DNA of 64,000 bases from Paenibacillus sp. CAA11 (GCF_003060825.1 NZ_CP028922.1:2277001-2341000), one strand, 5' to 3'. Numbered from the stretch's first letter, positions 8,085 through 17,546 are shown. Numbers and translations are program-made. The notes: generated by a model not told the origin, from the letters alone.

Positions 8085-9524
8085 TTGTTAGAGATTACGG
8101 ACACTTGGATCGACTCACTTGCGCCAAACAGCGCTGCTATAAAGAATGGAAAAGACTTGAACAAGAAAGGGAAGTACATCGAGCTTCATCAGTCAGAGGA
8201 TGAGCAGGTGCTGTTCGGTCTATGTGCGGGAAGCGGTAAGAACCCGTATGCTGCCCCTTCAGCAGATTTCGTCACCCCGGACAAACCGGTAATGCGGTGC
8301 AGTTGTCCAAGCCGACAGTTCCCATGTAAGCATGTGCTTGGCTTGCTGTATGCTTATGCGGAAGGAAAGCCGTTTACAACTGCTCCGGTTCCTGAAGACC
8401 TTGCGGCCAAAAGGGAAAAGGCCGAGAAACGCGAGGAGAAGAAGGCCAAGGAGACTGCCACTGGAGCTGCCGTCAACAAACCGAAAAAGGTCAATAAGGC
8501 AGCGCTCAAGAAGAAAATTATGGCCCAGCTTGAGGGGCTGGATTTGCTTGAACGGCTGACGAACTCCTTGATTCGGCGCGGTCTTGGCACGTTGGACGCC
8601 AAAGATCTCAAAACCATTCAAGAGCATGTGAAGCAGATGAAGAGCCACTATTTGAGCGGTGCTCAAATTCAGCTGCGCAAGCTGCAATTGATTCTGTCGG
8701 ATGGTAAGGACCAGGAGAAGGCGTATTCCTTGGCCGCAGAACAGCTTGCCGTGGTTCATGCCTTCATTAAGAAAGGCCGGGCTCATTTGAACGTGCGGCT
8801 GGAAGATCCCGAATTAGCGCTGGACCACGAATCCTCGATCGAAGAATGGCTTGGTCATGCCTGGCAGCTATCCGAGCTTAAAGAGGCCGGATTAGTCTTA
8901 CCTGAGACAGAGCTGGTTCAGCTGTCCTTCCACAGCTGTGATGATGTCTCGCGTCAGGAATTTGCTGATCGGGGCTATTGGATGAACCTACATAATGGAG
9001 AAGTATATTATACGGTCCAGTACCGTCCTTATAAAGCTGCAAAGTTGATGCGTGAAGAAGACAGCTTCTTTGAAGTGGCTACCGTGCCGGAACTCTATCT
9101 TTATCCCGGAGAGCTAAACCGGCGTGTTCGCTATGAATCTATGGCTGCGAGAGCAATTACAGAGCAGGACATCACGCACATTCGGAAAGCTGCCGCCAAG
9201 TCTTATGCGGAGGTTGCGAAGAAAGTGAAGAACCAGCTTAAAAATCCGCTCAGTGATCCGCATCCTGTCGTACTGCTCTATGCAGAGAAGATAGTTACCG
9301 ATGCCGAAGGCAAACTCTTTATGGCCGACTTGCAAGGGGATACGCTTGAACTGCGGGACATTCTCGAAGACGGTACCATTCATCTGTTGAAATTTTTACA
9401 AGAAAATAACTTAAGAGAGGTTGCTGTGCTTGGAATGTTCAATCATGATTCGCATAGCGGACGATTGACGGTCCAACCTCTAAGCATTGTAAATAAGCAA
9501 GAGCTGCTTCGTTTGATCTATTAA
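8085..9524 (+). CDS. SWIM zinc finger protein, first gene of MoxR-VWA operon
   Basis: A 479-residue protein with an N-terminal SWIM zinc finger, C72-x-C74-x6-C81-x-H83 (RCSCPSRQFPCKH), a motif used for nucleic-acid or protein binding. A Lys/Glu-rich linker (about 105-140) follows. The remaining ~330 residues are mixed alpha/beta with no motif I recognise. The start is TTG, preceded by AGGGGGAAGGG. The next gene follows after 26 bases. SWIM proteins are recurrent first genes of MoxR/HEAT/DUF5682/VWA clusters, so it probably acts in that unit, perhaps recognising the target. The molecular role is unknown. Confidence 0.82.
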   Translation: MLEITDTWIDSLAPNSAAIKNGKDLNKKGKYIELHQSEDEQVLFGLCAGSGKNPYAAPSADFVTPDKPVMRCSCPSRQFPCKHVLGLLYAYAEGKPFTTAPVPEDLAAKREKAEKREEKKAKETATGAAVNKPKKVNKAALKKKIMAQLEGLDLLERLTNSLIRRGLGTLDAKDLKTIQEHVKQMKSHYLSGAQIQLRKLQLILSDGKDQEKAYSLAAEQLAVVHAFIKKGRAHLNVRLEDPELALDHESSIEEWLGHAWQLSELKEAGLVLPETELVQLSFHSCDDVSRQEFADRGYWMNLHNGEVYYTVQYRPYKAAKLMREEDSFFEVATVPELYLYPGELNRRVRYESMAARAITEQDITHIRKAAAKSYAEVAKKVKNQLKNPLSDPHPVVLLYAEKIVTDAEGKLFMADLQGDTLELRDILEDGTIHLLKFLQENNLREVAVLGMFNHDSHSGRLTVQPLSIVNKQELLRLIY

Positions 9525-9550
9525 TAAGCCGATATGGAGGAACGTGCATA

Positions 9551-11407
9551 ATGAGTCATGCATTGCTAATAGAACTCAACCAAGAATTACGGCGGCTATA
9601 TATCGCCGGGAGCGATTTGGCGGCCGAGGACTTTAGATTGAAGAGGCTGCTGCCCTCCTTTCAACAGCTGGGAGAACGGGCACCGGTATTTAAGAAGCTT
9701 GCGGAGGGGATTGATGCTTTAATCTCTGGAGGCAGCGGAGCAGACTCGGCTGTGCGGCTCCAGGATGTGAATCTGCTGCTGCAATCGGTACTCCGTACCC
9801 AGGGGAAAGGAGGGGCCGAGGGTCAAACGTCCGATCTGTACAATAAGGCGGTGAATCTGCCCACCAGCTTCTCATATCGCAGACTTTCTCCCGTCCGTAC
9901 CGCGCTTACAACCCGTGGCGGAGGACGTCACGAAATCATTGTAGGAGCGTTCCGGGAAGGGATATTCCAGGACCTCCGCCTGCTTCCGCTGGCGATTGAA
10001 GCTTTGAACGATCCCTACGTAGAGATTGCAGAGTTTGTAATGACCGATATTTTACCATCTTATGGCCCGGCGCTTGTGCCGCACCTTATTGAGAGCTTTA
10101 ATCCAGAAGGCGGCAGGCTTGAAGCCCGCAAGCTGATAGTTATGGCCAAGAGCGGTGGAGAAGAGGTACTGAAGCTGATTTATGAAGCAGCCATGGCCGG
10201 CTCGAATGAAGTACGGACGACGGCAATCCGGCTGCTTGCTGATCATGCCGAGTATGAACAGGTTCTGCTGGACTTGAGTCATGATAAGAAAAAGAACATT
10301 CGTGAGGCTGCCTATCAAGGGCTGGCCGAGAGCAGCTGGGACAGTGCGGCAGAACGCCTGTATGAAGCGTCCAAAGGGAAAGACAGCGAGCTTGTGGGTC
10401 CTTCATTATCCCGAAGTCAGTCGGAGCTGCTTAGCGGTTGGCTGATACGAGATCTTGCTGAGCTGGTTCATATCGCAGAGGACACCGCACTTAATAAGGA
10501 GAAGCGAGAAGAGCTGAGAACACAGGCCGTCCGTTATTTCTGGGCGGTGAGCCGCAAGGAGAGCCAGGAATTGGAGCAGATTTATTTAAAGGTTCTGCGA
10601 AACTATAAACACTTTATGTTTACATTAGGCTGGACGTTCTTGGTGAATGAAGCGATGAATTATTTGAAGAGCATCGGGTCGGAAGAAGGACGGGAGCTGA
10701 TGAAGGCGGCAATTGAACTCGATCTGAAAAAGTATGCCGGCACGCATTCCTACGCTGGGGATGTCTTTGTCAAAGCTCAGCCTATTCTTTCTCCAGAGCG
10801 GCTATATGAAGAATACTCTGCTCTTCTTAATGGACGGAAGCATGCTTCGGCTGCGAGCCGGAGTGTGAATACGGCCAAACAGCTTCTGGATACGATGGAG
10901 AGCATGGTGATCAACCGGAGATACCAGATGATCAGACAGGAATGGGCCTATGGAGAAGAGGGCTATGCCTATAAGGTAGAGATACCGTCACAGGAAGAAA
11001 TTGCTGCAACCTGGGATTCCCGCTGGCTGGATCATTTTATTGAACTGGATCGTATGAATCTGGTCAGTGTTTTTGCTCGCCCAGGGCATGCGGAAGTAGC
11101 CTCTTTCTTACTAAAGAAGCTGCGCCATTCTCCGGAATTCCGCAACCGATTCGCGAATATCGCTGTCATCGGGCTGGTTCGTGCAGGCGTATCGGAAGAA
11201 GTATTACACGAGGCGCTCATACAGGCTGTGGAGGACGAGCGAAATACGGAATGCCGGGAGATCGAGCCGTTTTTATTCGAACAGCTAAACCGTCTTCCTG
11301 CTGTCTATGCAGACCGTCTTCGCGCTTGCCTGCATAAATTCACCTTCACAAGCAGCGAGCAGCTGGAATTTATCTTGAAAAACATGGAATCGTCCATTCA
11401 TTCATAA
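9551..11407 (+). CDS. HEAT-like repeat protein of the MoxR-VWA operon
   Basis: A 618-residue, helix-rich protein without signal peptide or membrane segment. Residues ~130-300 contain HEAT-like helical pairs (LPLAIEALNDPYVEIAEFV, ALVPHLIESF, SNEVRTTAIRLLADH, KKNIREAAYQGLAES), suggesting a scaffold. The C-terminal half is also helical but not recognisable. Start ATG after GGAGGAACG. It lies 26 bases after the SWIM gene and 17 bases before moxR, so the genes are co-transcribed. It probably corresponds to one of the DUF families found in these clusters; I do not assign a number with confidence. Confidence 0.75.
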   Translation: MSHALLIELNQELRRLYIAGSDLAAEDFRLKRLLPSFQQLGERAPVFKKLAEGIDALISGGSGADSAVRLQDVNLLLQSVLRTQGKGGAEGQTSDLYNKAVNLPTSFSYRRLSPVRTALTTRGGGRHEIIVGAFREGIFQDLRLLPLAIEALNDPYVEIAEFVMTDILPSYGPALVPHLIESFNPEGGRLEARKLIVMAKSGGEEVLKLIYEAAMAGSNEVRTTAIRLLADHAEYEQVLLDLSHDKKKNIREAAYQGLAESSWDSAAERLYEASKGKDSELVGPSLSRSQSELLSGWLIRDLAELVHIAEDTALNKEKREELRTQAVRYFWAVSRKESQELEQIYLKVLRNYKHFMFTLGWTFLVNEAMNYLKSIGSEEGRELMKAAIELDLKKYAGTHSYAGDVFVKAQPILSPERLYEEYSALLNGRKHASAASRSVNTAKQLLDTMESMVINRRYQMIRQEWAYGEEGYAYKVEIPSQEEIAATWDSRWLDHFIELDRMNLVSVFARPGHAEVASFLLKKLRHSPEFRNRFANIAVIGLVRAGVSEEVLHEALIQAVEDERNTECREIEPFLFEQLNRLPAVYADRLRACLHKFTFTSSEQLEFILKNMESSIHS

Positions 11408-11424
11408 AAGGGAGCGAGCAAAAT

Positions 11425-12525
11425 ATGAGTACGGAACCGGTGATGCAGGACATCATGCGTAAGCCTGCGGAGATTTTATATCAAGAAGAACTGCAGGCTT
11501 TGATTCGTGAGGACCAGGGGAAAGTTCCGACGGGATGGCAGATGTCACCCCAGTCGGTGCTCAAATTTATTGTTGGTGGAACCGCGGGAAGTCAGATCAT
11601 TACACCTAAATATATCGGAAACCGGCGTATAGTTGAAATGGCCATTGCGACACTTGTTACAGACCGGGCCCTGCTATTGATCGGTGAACCCGGCACAGCT
11701 AAGTCCTGGCTGTCAGAGAACCTGGCTGCGGCAATTTACGGCCAATCCGGTCTGGTTGTGCAGGGAACTGCTGGCACAACCGAAGAACAGGTGAGGTATT
11801 CCTGGAATTATGCCATGCTGCTTGCACAAGGCCCTACACCTGATGCCCTGGTCAAGAGTCCGATCATGCGGGCAATGGAAGCAGGGGGGATTGCCAGGTT
11901 TGAGGAGATTTCTCGCTGTGCATCTGAGGTGCAGGATGCTCTGATCTCGATTTTGTCAGAGAAGACGATCTCTATCCCCGAGCTCGGCAAGGAGCTGAAT
12001 GCGCACAAAGGCTTCAGTGTGATTGCTACGGCCAATACCCGCGACCGCGGTGTGAATGAGATGTCAACGGCATTGAAGCGACGTTTCAATATGATCGTGC
12101 TGCCTGCGCCAGCGGACCTTGAAACCGAGGTGGAGATTGTGAAGAAGCGCGTCTCCGAGATTGCCGCTTCTTATGATTTGCAGGCGGCGGCTCCGGCTGA
12201 CGAAGCCCTGCTCAAGGTCGTGACCATCTTCCGGGAGCTGCGCAGCGGAATGACACTCGACAAGAAAGAGAAAGTGAAATCCCCAGCCGGTGTCATCTCA
12301 ACTGCAGAAGCGATCTCACTGCTTACAAACAGCATGGCGCTGGCAGCGAGCTTTGGAAGTGGAGAAATGACAGATGAGGATCTGGCGGCCGGACTGCAAG
12401 GGGCTATTGTAAAGGATGACGACAAAGACCGGTTAGTCTGGAAGGAATATTTGGACAATGTGATGAAGAAGCGCGGAGCAAGCTGGCGCAGTCTGTATAC
12501 CGCATGTAAGGAGTTGAATTCATGA
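11425..12525 (+). CDS. MoxR-family AAA+ ATPase
   Basis: AAA+ ATPase of 366 residues thought to act as a chaperone with VWA proteins. Walker A is GEPGTAKSW (87-95). The Walker B region reads GIARFEEIS (about 155-163), with Glu in the position usually held by Asp (FEE for LDE). Sensor 1 is IATANTRDRG, followed by the ALKRRFN arginine-finger segment. A C-terminal lid follows. The start has GGGAGCGAG upstream. The gene overlaps the DUF5682 gene by four bases (ATGA), the tightest coupling in the operon. In the family, MoxR and VWA partners act together to insert cofactors or remodel a client; the client here is unknown. Confidence 0.9.
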   Translation: MSTEPVMQDIMRKPAEILYQEELQALIREDQGKVPTGWQMSPQSVLKFIVGGTAGSQIITPKYIGNRRIVEMAIATLVTDRALLLIGEPGTAKSWLSENLAAAIYGQSGLVVQGTAGTTEEQVRYSWNYAMLLAQGPTPDALVKSPIMRAMEAGGIARFEEISRCASEVQDALISILSEKTISIPELGKELNAHKGFSVIATANTRDRGVNEMSTALKRRFNMIVLPAPADLETEVEIVKKRVSEIAASYDLQAAAPADEALLKVVTIFRELRSGMTLDKKEKVKSPAGVISTAEAISLLTNSMALAASFGSGEMTDEDLAAGLQGAIVKDDDKDRLVWKEYLDNVMKKRGASWRSLYTACKELNS

Positions 12526-14876
12526 ACACGGCTTGCGGCGCTGGAGTGCATATTTACGGCGTCCGGCATCTGTCGCCAGCCGGTGCATACCATGTTACCG
12601 AATATTTGGAGCGGGTACAGCCAACGGCAGTATTAATAGAGGGTCCTTCGGATGCATCATCCGAGATTGTGCACTTGACGAATAGATCGACCAAGCCTCC
12701 GGTAGCGATCTTAGCTTTTACGGAGGAGCTGCCGGTACGAACCGTTCTCTGGCCTTTTGCCGTGTATTCGCCGGAATATCAGGCAATGATGTGGGCACAG
12801 CATCATGGGGCTTATTGTGCATTTATAGATTTGCCTTCTAGCTCGGCAGTCTGCTTGCAGGATGTCCGGGGGATTGCTCTAGAGGTCCCTTCTTCCGCAC
12901 ATGTTGGAGATGCGGAAGAAGACGGGCTGCCTATCTCTGAGGGGAGCAGCGAGGGCACGGAAAGCACACTTTACAACCAAATCGCGGAGCTCGCTGGGGA
13001 GTATGACTATGACACGTATTGGGAGCGCAGCTTTGAACATAACCTGAGTCCGGGCGCGTATGAGCAGTCGATCTTAGAGCTTTCCAAGCAGATGCGGGAG
13101 CTTACCGAAGAACAGGAACAGCGACACCACAGGGTTGAATACGTTTATAACGCTGTGCGCGAAGCTTATATGTGCCGGCAAATTGCAGATGCGATTGCAG
13201 CAGGACACAAACCGGAGAAGGTTGTGGTCATTTGCGGGGCATATCATGCTTCGGCCCTTCTCGATCTCACGAACGCGATGAACGATAGGGACTTGGAAGA
13301 GCTCCCCTCTCGTAAGACCAAGCTGACGCTGATGCCGTATTCCTATTTGAAGCTGTCGTCATTAACCGGCTATGGGGCGGGGAACATCGCGCCATATTAT
13401 TTCCAGATGATGTGGGAACACATGCGGCGGGGAAAGCTTAAGGAATTACCGTATCTCTATTTGGCTTCCGTTGCCGCCGATCTTAGAAAATCAGGCACTC
13501 ATCGGTCAACAGCGGAGGTAATTGAAGCAGTCAGATTCGCCGAATCGCTGGCAGCTTTACATGACGGCTTTGCTCCCACATTGATGGATCTTAGGGATGC
13601 TGCCAAGACGCTGCTCGGCCGCGGTGAGCTGTCCGTAGTTGCGGAATCGCTGGCTCGGATCGAGGTGGGAACGGCGATTGGTGCTTTAGCCGAAGGTGTC
13701 AGCCAGACGCCTATTCAGGATGATGTGAACAGGCAGCTAAAGAGACTTAAGCTGGAGAAATACAAAACGGCGGTGTCAGCCGATCTTGCTCTGGATCTCC
13801 GAGAAAATCGAAGAGTGTCTTCAGAAGAAGCGGCTTTTCTTGATCTAAATCGTTCGTTCTGGTTCCATCGTCTGAAGCTGCTGGGCATTCATTTTGTCAA
13901 AGAGAGGACAAAGACTGAGACCCAAGCCGTATGGGCAGAGCACTGGATCATCCAATGGTCGCCTGAAGTGGAGATCCAGGTGGTGGAATCCAATCTGCTG
14001 GGGGAGACCGTGGAGACCGCTGCTGCATTTGTTCTGCAGCAGCGGCTGGAGAGCTGCTCCTCCATTAAAGAAGCCGGCGAACTTATCACCGCTGCTTACG
14101 AATGCGGGATGATTCATCAGATGGAAGCTGGACGAATTGCCTTACAGCGGCTTGCTGTCCAGAGTCAGAATGTGGTAGAGATTGCGACTGCCGCAAGGCA
14201 GCTCTCGCAGCTTATCCGGTTTGGCGGCATACGCAGAATAGATACGTCTCCGCTCATACCGCTGCTGCAGCAGCTGTTCTTGCGCGCTTGCCTGTTCTTA
14301 TATGATGCCAGCCAGTGCAATGATGAAGCCGCACAGGCCATGGCCGGAGCCATGAATGAACTGAACCATATGGCACCTGAACATCACGAGGATGTGGATG
14401 ATATCCTCTGGGCCCAGGAACTGGTCCGGCTATCTGAAAGGGACGATGCCCATCCGCTGCTTTCCGGGCTGGCCTGTGCCATGCTTCTGGAACGAGGCGC
14501 ACTTACTGCTGAGCAGTGCGCAGCGGAGGTGTCCCGGCGGCTGTCACCAGGCATTCCGGCAGATCTTGGTGCGGGCTGGTTCGAGGGCTTGTCCATGCGG
14601 AATCGGTATGCGCTGCTATCCCGGTTGAGCTTATGGGAGCAGCTTGATGCGTATATATGCGCATTGGACACCGATGAATTTAAGCGAGCGCTGGTTTTTC
14701 TGCGGCGCGCATTCAGCGTTTTCAGCTCCAAGGAAAAGACGATGGTTGCCGAATTGCTCGGCGAACTCTGGGGAGTAGAGCCAGAGCAGGCAGCTGAAGT
14801 GATGATGGATGATCTGAAGGAGGAAGAAGCCCAGATGTTAGATGAACTCAATGATTTTGATTTTGAGGATTTCTAG
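12522..14876 (+). CDS. DUF5682 family protein, ChaN/TraB-like N-terminal domain
   Basis: A 784-residue cytoplasmic protein that I place in DUF5682. The N-terminal ~280 residues carry motifs in the order seen in the ChaN/TraB/TIKI/erythromycin-esterase fold: GVRH (13-16), LIEGP with E40, VREAYM (212-217) and CGAYH (238-242), so a metal-dependent hydrolase-like site is possible. Between them are conserved-looking PFAVYSPEYQAMMWA and FIDLP. The C-terminal ~480 residues are helical with many Leu/Ala pairs and an acidic end (DELNDFDFEDF). It sits between moxR (4-base overlap) and the VWA gene (3-base gap). The family name is fairly secure; the activity is inference. Confidence 0.8.
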   Translation: MNTACGAGVHIYGVRHLSPAGAYHVTEYLERVQPTAVLIEGPSDASSEIVHLTNRSTKPPVAILAFTEELPVRTVLWPFAVYSPEYQAMMWAQHHGAYCAFIDLPSSSAVCLQDVRGIALEVPSSAHVGDAEEDGLPISEGSSEGTESTLYNQIAELAGEYDYDTYWERSFEHNLSPGAYEQSILELSKQMRELTEEQEQRHHRVEYVYNAVREAYMCRQIADAIAAGHKPEKVVVICGAYHASALLDLTNAMNDRDLEELPSRKTKLTLMPYSYLKLSSLTGYGAGNIAPYYFQMMWEHMRRGKLKELPYLYLASVAADLRKSGTHRSTAEVIEAVRFAESLAALHDGFAPTLMDLRDAAKTLLGRGELSVVAESLARIEVGTAIGALAEGVSQTPIQDDVNRQLKRLKLEKYKTAVSADLALDLRENRRVSSEEAAFLDLNRSFWFHRLKLLGIHFVKERTKTETQAVWAEHWIIQWSPEVEIQVVESNLLGETVETAAAFVLQQRLESCSSIKEAGELITAAYECGMIHQMEAGRIALQRLAVQSQNVVEIATAARQLSQLIRFGGIRRIDTSPLIPLLQQLFLRACLFLYDASQCNDEAAQAMAGAMNELNHMAPEHHEDVDDILWAQELVRLSERDDAHPLLSGLACAMLLERGALTAEQCAAEVSRRLSPGIPADLGAGWFEGLSMRNRYALLSRLSLWEQLDAYICALDTDEFKRALVFLRRAFSVFSSKEKTMVAELLGELWGVEPEQAAEVMMDDLKEEEAQMLDELNDFDFEDF

Positions 14877-14879
14877 GCA

Positions 14880-16103
14880 ATGGTAGAACCGTTAAATCGT
14901 CAAGCCCTTTCCCGATGGCGGCTCATTCTGGGCGCGGCCGCTGAAGGGGAGCTTGCGCAGCTTGGCAGAGAAGGACAGGTTGGACTTACGAATGATGAGC
15001 TCATCATGGATCAGGCGCTTGCTGCCATCTATGATGAGACAGACCAGACCGGGGGCGGCAGTTCAGGGAGCAGCACAGGTTCCCGCGGGGCCGGACAAGG
15101 CAAATCCGCACCCAGGCTGGCTAAGTGGCTTGGGGATGTGCGGAGCTTGTTCCCTGAGGACGTCGTCTCCGTCATTCAGAACGATGCGATGGAGCGCAAG
15201 GGCTGGAAGCAGCTCTTGTTCGAGCCTGAGGTGCTTGCCAGTGTGAAGCCGGATATTCAGCTCGTCGGTACGCTGCTCACCCTCAAAGGCAAGATTCCCG
15301 AACAGACCAAAGACACAGCACGCATGCTAGTGCAGGCTGTGGTGGATGAGCTGGTCAAGCGGATGAGCCAAGAGATTCATAGGGCGGTAACAGGCGCTTT
15401 GAACCGCAGGCAGCATACGCCGCTTCCTTCCCTAAGCGGGATTGATTGGAAGCGCACGATCCAGCGAAACCTCAAGCACTATGATGCTAAATCCAAACGG
15501 ATCATTCCTGAAAGGTTCTATTATTTCGACAGGGCCAAACGGAACAAAGAGTGGACAGTTATCGTCGATATTGATCAAAGCGGGTCAATGTCGGAATCCG
15601 TCATCTGGGCATCGGTGGTCGGGTCCATCTTTGCCAGCATTCCTGCACTCGATACCCGAGTGGTTGTATTTGATACGGAAGTGGTCGACCTGACCGAGCA
15701 ATGCGCGAACGATCCCGTGGATATGCTGTTTGGCATCCAGCTTGGCGGGGGGACTAATATTGATAAATCTGTCGCTTACTGTGAGCAGTTTATTCATGAA
15801 CCGAAGAAGACTTTGTTCATCCTTATTTCTGATCTCTATGAAGGGGGCAACCAATCGAGGCTGATCCGTCGAATGCAGGAAATGAAGGAGTCCGGGGTCA
15901 AGACGTTATGCCTGCTGGCCTTGTCGGATGAAGGCAAGCCCTTCTACGATGAACGGATAGCCAGAGCCTTCGCTAAGGGCGGAACGCCTAGCTTTGCCTG
16001 TACGCCAGCCATGCTGCCGCAGCTGGTGGAAGGTGCGCTGCAAGGACAGGACTTGTCCCTGCTGGTTAAGAAGCTGGAAAATAAAGCCGGTTCTGCTGTT
16101 TAA
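14880..16103 (+). CDS. VWA (CoxE-like) protein, last gene of the operon
   Basis: A 407-residue protein with a C-terminal von Willebrand A domain containing a complete MIDAS: D232-x-S234-x-S236 (DIDQSGSMS), T292 (GGGTNID) and D318 (LISDLYEGG). The N-terminal ~200 residues hold a Gly/Ser-rich linker (56-75, GGGSSGSSTGSRGAGQG) and a helical region. No signal peptide, so it is cytoplasmic like other MoxR partners. It begins three bases after the DUF5682 stop. An intact MIDAS suggests metal-dependent binding to the MoxR ATPase or to the client. Confidence 0.9.
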   Translation: MVEPLNRQALSRWRLILGAAAEGELAQLGREGQVGLTNDELIMDQALAAIYDETDQTGGGSSGSSTGSRGAGQGKSAPRLAKWLGDVRSLFPEDVVSVIQNDAMERKGWKQLLFEPEVLASVKPDIQLVGTLLTLKGKIPEQTKDTARMLVQAVVDELVKRMSQEIHRAVTGALNRRQHTPLPSLSGIDWKRTIQRNLKHYDAKSKRIIPERFYYFDRAKRNKEWTVIVDIDQSGSMSESVIWASVVGSIFASIPALDTRVVVFDTEVVDLTEQCANDPVDMLFGIQLGGGTNIDKSVAYCEQFIHEPKKTLFILISDLYEGGNQSRLIRRMQEMKESGVKTLCLLALSDEGKPFYDERIARAFAKGGTPSFACTPAMLPQLVEGALQGQDLSLLVKKLENKAGSAV

Positions 16104-16174
16104 GGGATCTCTGCGAAGGTGCGATGCTTGTATCCATTACAAGGATTCTGTTTTTTTACAAGAGGGAGATTCGT

Positions 16175-16180
16175 TATAAT
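16175..16180 (+). promoter_or_regulatory. -10 element before FAD oxidoreductase gene
   Basis: A perfect TATAAT 32 bases before the ATG, with a T-run (TTTTTA/TTTTTT) 16-17 bases further upstream as a weak -35. It suggests the oxidoreductase gene is not simply the sixth gene of the preceding operon. Confidence 0.45.
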
Positions 16181-16211
16181 GGGTACAGTGTTCTAGGAAA
16201 GGAATGTCATC

Positions 16212-17339
16212 ATGAAGAAAGTGATTGTGATCGGAGCAGGGATTCTCGGGGCATCTACTGCGTATCAGCTATCAAAAATGGGGTCTAAAGTGATTCTTGT
16301 TGACCGTAAGGATGAAGGACAGGCTACAGATGCCGCAGCCGGCATTATCTGTCCCTGGCTATCCCAGCGGCGGAATCAGGCATGGTACCGCCTGGCCAAG
16401 GCAGGAGCGCGCTTTTATCCAGGCTTGATCGAAGGGTTGATCTCTGAAGGAGAAACCGAAACCGGCTATGCCCGGGTTGGTGCGCTGAGCATTCACCAGG
16501 ACCCGGAGAAAGTTGTGAAGATGGAGGAACGGGCACAGCTGCGGAAGGCGGATGCACCGGAAATCGGGGGAATTACCCGTCTTGATGAACAAGCAACTGC
16601 TGAGCAATTTCCTCTACTGGCAGAAGGGTATCACTCGGTTCATATCAGTGGTGCTGCTCGTATAGATGGCCGTGCCCTGCGTGATGCACTGATCCGCTCG
16701 GCTCAAAGGGAGGGAGCGGTTCTGATTGAGGGAGATGCAGTACTTGAGTTTGAATCTGGCCATGTAATAGGAGTCCGTGTTAGAGGAGAACGGATTCTGG
16801 CTGACGAGATCATTGTATGCGCTGGCGCTTGGGCTAATCAACTGCTTAAACCCTTAGGGGTTGACCTTAAAGTTCGTTATCAAAAAGCGCAAATTATGCA
16901 TTTACAGCTGGATGGTCAGGAGGACACAAGCAACTGGCCTGTCGTTATACCTCCATCAGACCAGTATTTACTAGCGTTCGATCATCAAAAAATCGTGATT
17001 GGAGCTACACACGAGAATGAAGTAGAAGGTTACGATACAAGGATCACCGCGGGCGGCATGCAAGAAGTGCTGAATAAGGGACTGGAATTGGCACCTGGTT
17101 TGGCGAACAGTACTTTTGCAGAGGTAAGAGTGGGGTTCCGGCCATTCACGCCGGGTTTCCTTCCGGTGATAGGCAGGGTTCCCGGCTGGGAAGGACTAAT
17201 TGCAGCTAATGGACTAGGATCATCGGGATTAACCATGGGTCCATTCATCGGCAGTCAGCTGGCGAGGCTGGCGCTTGGTCTGGATTTAGAAATCGATATT
17301 CGTGATTATGATTTAAGGAGTGCAATGGAGGAGAGCTGA
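16212..17339 (+). CDS. FAD-dependent oxidoreductase (DAO family, glycine-oxidase/D-amino-acid-dehydrogenase-like)
   Basis: Flavoenzyme of 375 residues that likely oxidises an amine or amino acid. The N-terminal dinucleotide-binding motif is VIGAGILGASTAYQLSKMG (about 5-23), followed by ILVDRKDEGQATDAAAGIICPW. The C-terminal DAO motif is VGFRPFTPGFLPVIGRVPG, and GLGSSGLTMGP closes the FAD site. Similar proteins in Bacillales are annotated as glycine oxidase-like or D-amino-acid dehydrogenase-like. No thiamine genes are nearby, so ThiO is not supported. Start ATG after AGGAAAGGAATG. A separate promoter and a terminator frame it as a single gene. Confidence 0.85.
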   Translation: MKKVIVIGAGILGASTAYQLSKMGSKVILVDRKDEGQATDAAAGIICPWLSQRRNQAWYRLAKAGARFYPGLIEGLISEGETETGYARVGALSIHQDPEKVVKMEERAQLRKADAPEIGGITRLDEQATAEQFPLLAEGYHSVHISGAARIDGRALRDALIRSAQREGAVLIEGDAVLEFESGHVIGVRVRGERILADEIIVCAGAWANQLLKPLGVDLKVRYQKAQIMHLQLDGQEDTSNWPVVIPPSDQYLLAFDHQKIVIGATHENEVEGYDTRITAGGMQEVLNKGLELAPGLANSTFAEVRVGFRPFTPGFLPVIGRVPGWEGLIAANGLGSSGLTMGPFIGSQLARLALGLDLEIDIRDYDLRSAMEES

Positions 17340-17376
17340 TTCAGTTCTGACGGTAAACCTTCATCTGCTTCTCACG

Positions 17377-17403
17377 ACCGTGCTTTGAAGCGCGGTTTTT
17401 TTT
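17377..17403 (+). terminator. Intrinsic terminator after FAD oxidoreductase gene
   Basis: Stem ACCGTGCT/AGCGCGGT with a TTGA loop, followed by an uninterrupted T-run. Confidence 0.85.
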
Positions 17404-17532
17404 GTTTCTCATGACACAGAATCTATCATTATTTATCAGTACTGAGTTCCAGAAATTGATAAATTTTGTAATTGCGCACTTATAATAAATACATTAGTCT
17501 ACCAATAAGATTGTTATTAGGAACCCCAATTT

Positions 17533-17546
17533 TGCAAACGCATTCA
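17533..17546 (+). promoter_or_regulatory. cre-like site in gene-poor region
   Basis: TGCAAACGCATTCA fits the cre pattern TGNAANCGNWNNCA at every defined position and is preceded by CCCCAATTTT, as at the sites near 1180 and 21030. No intact sugar gene follows, so it may be the relic of a deleted catabolic operon. Confidence 0.45.

Noticed and set aside
13845-14353. Several minus-strand frames opposite the DUF5682 gene
   Set aside because: They are antisense shadows without ribosome binding sites, in a region fully explained by a conserved plus-strand gene.
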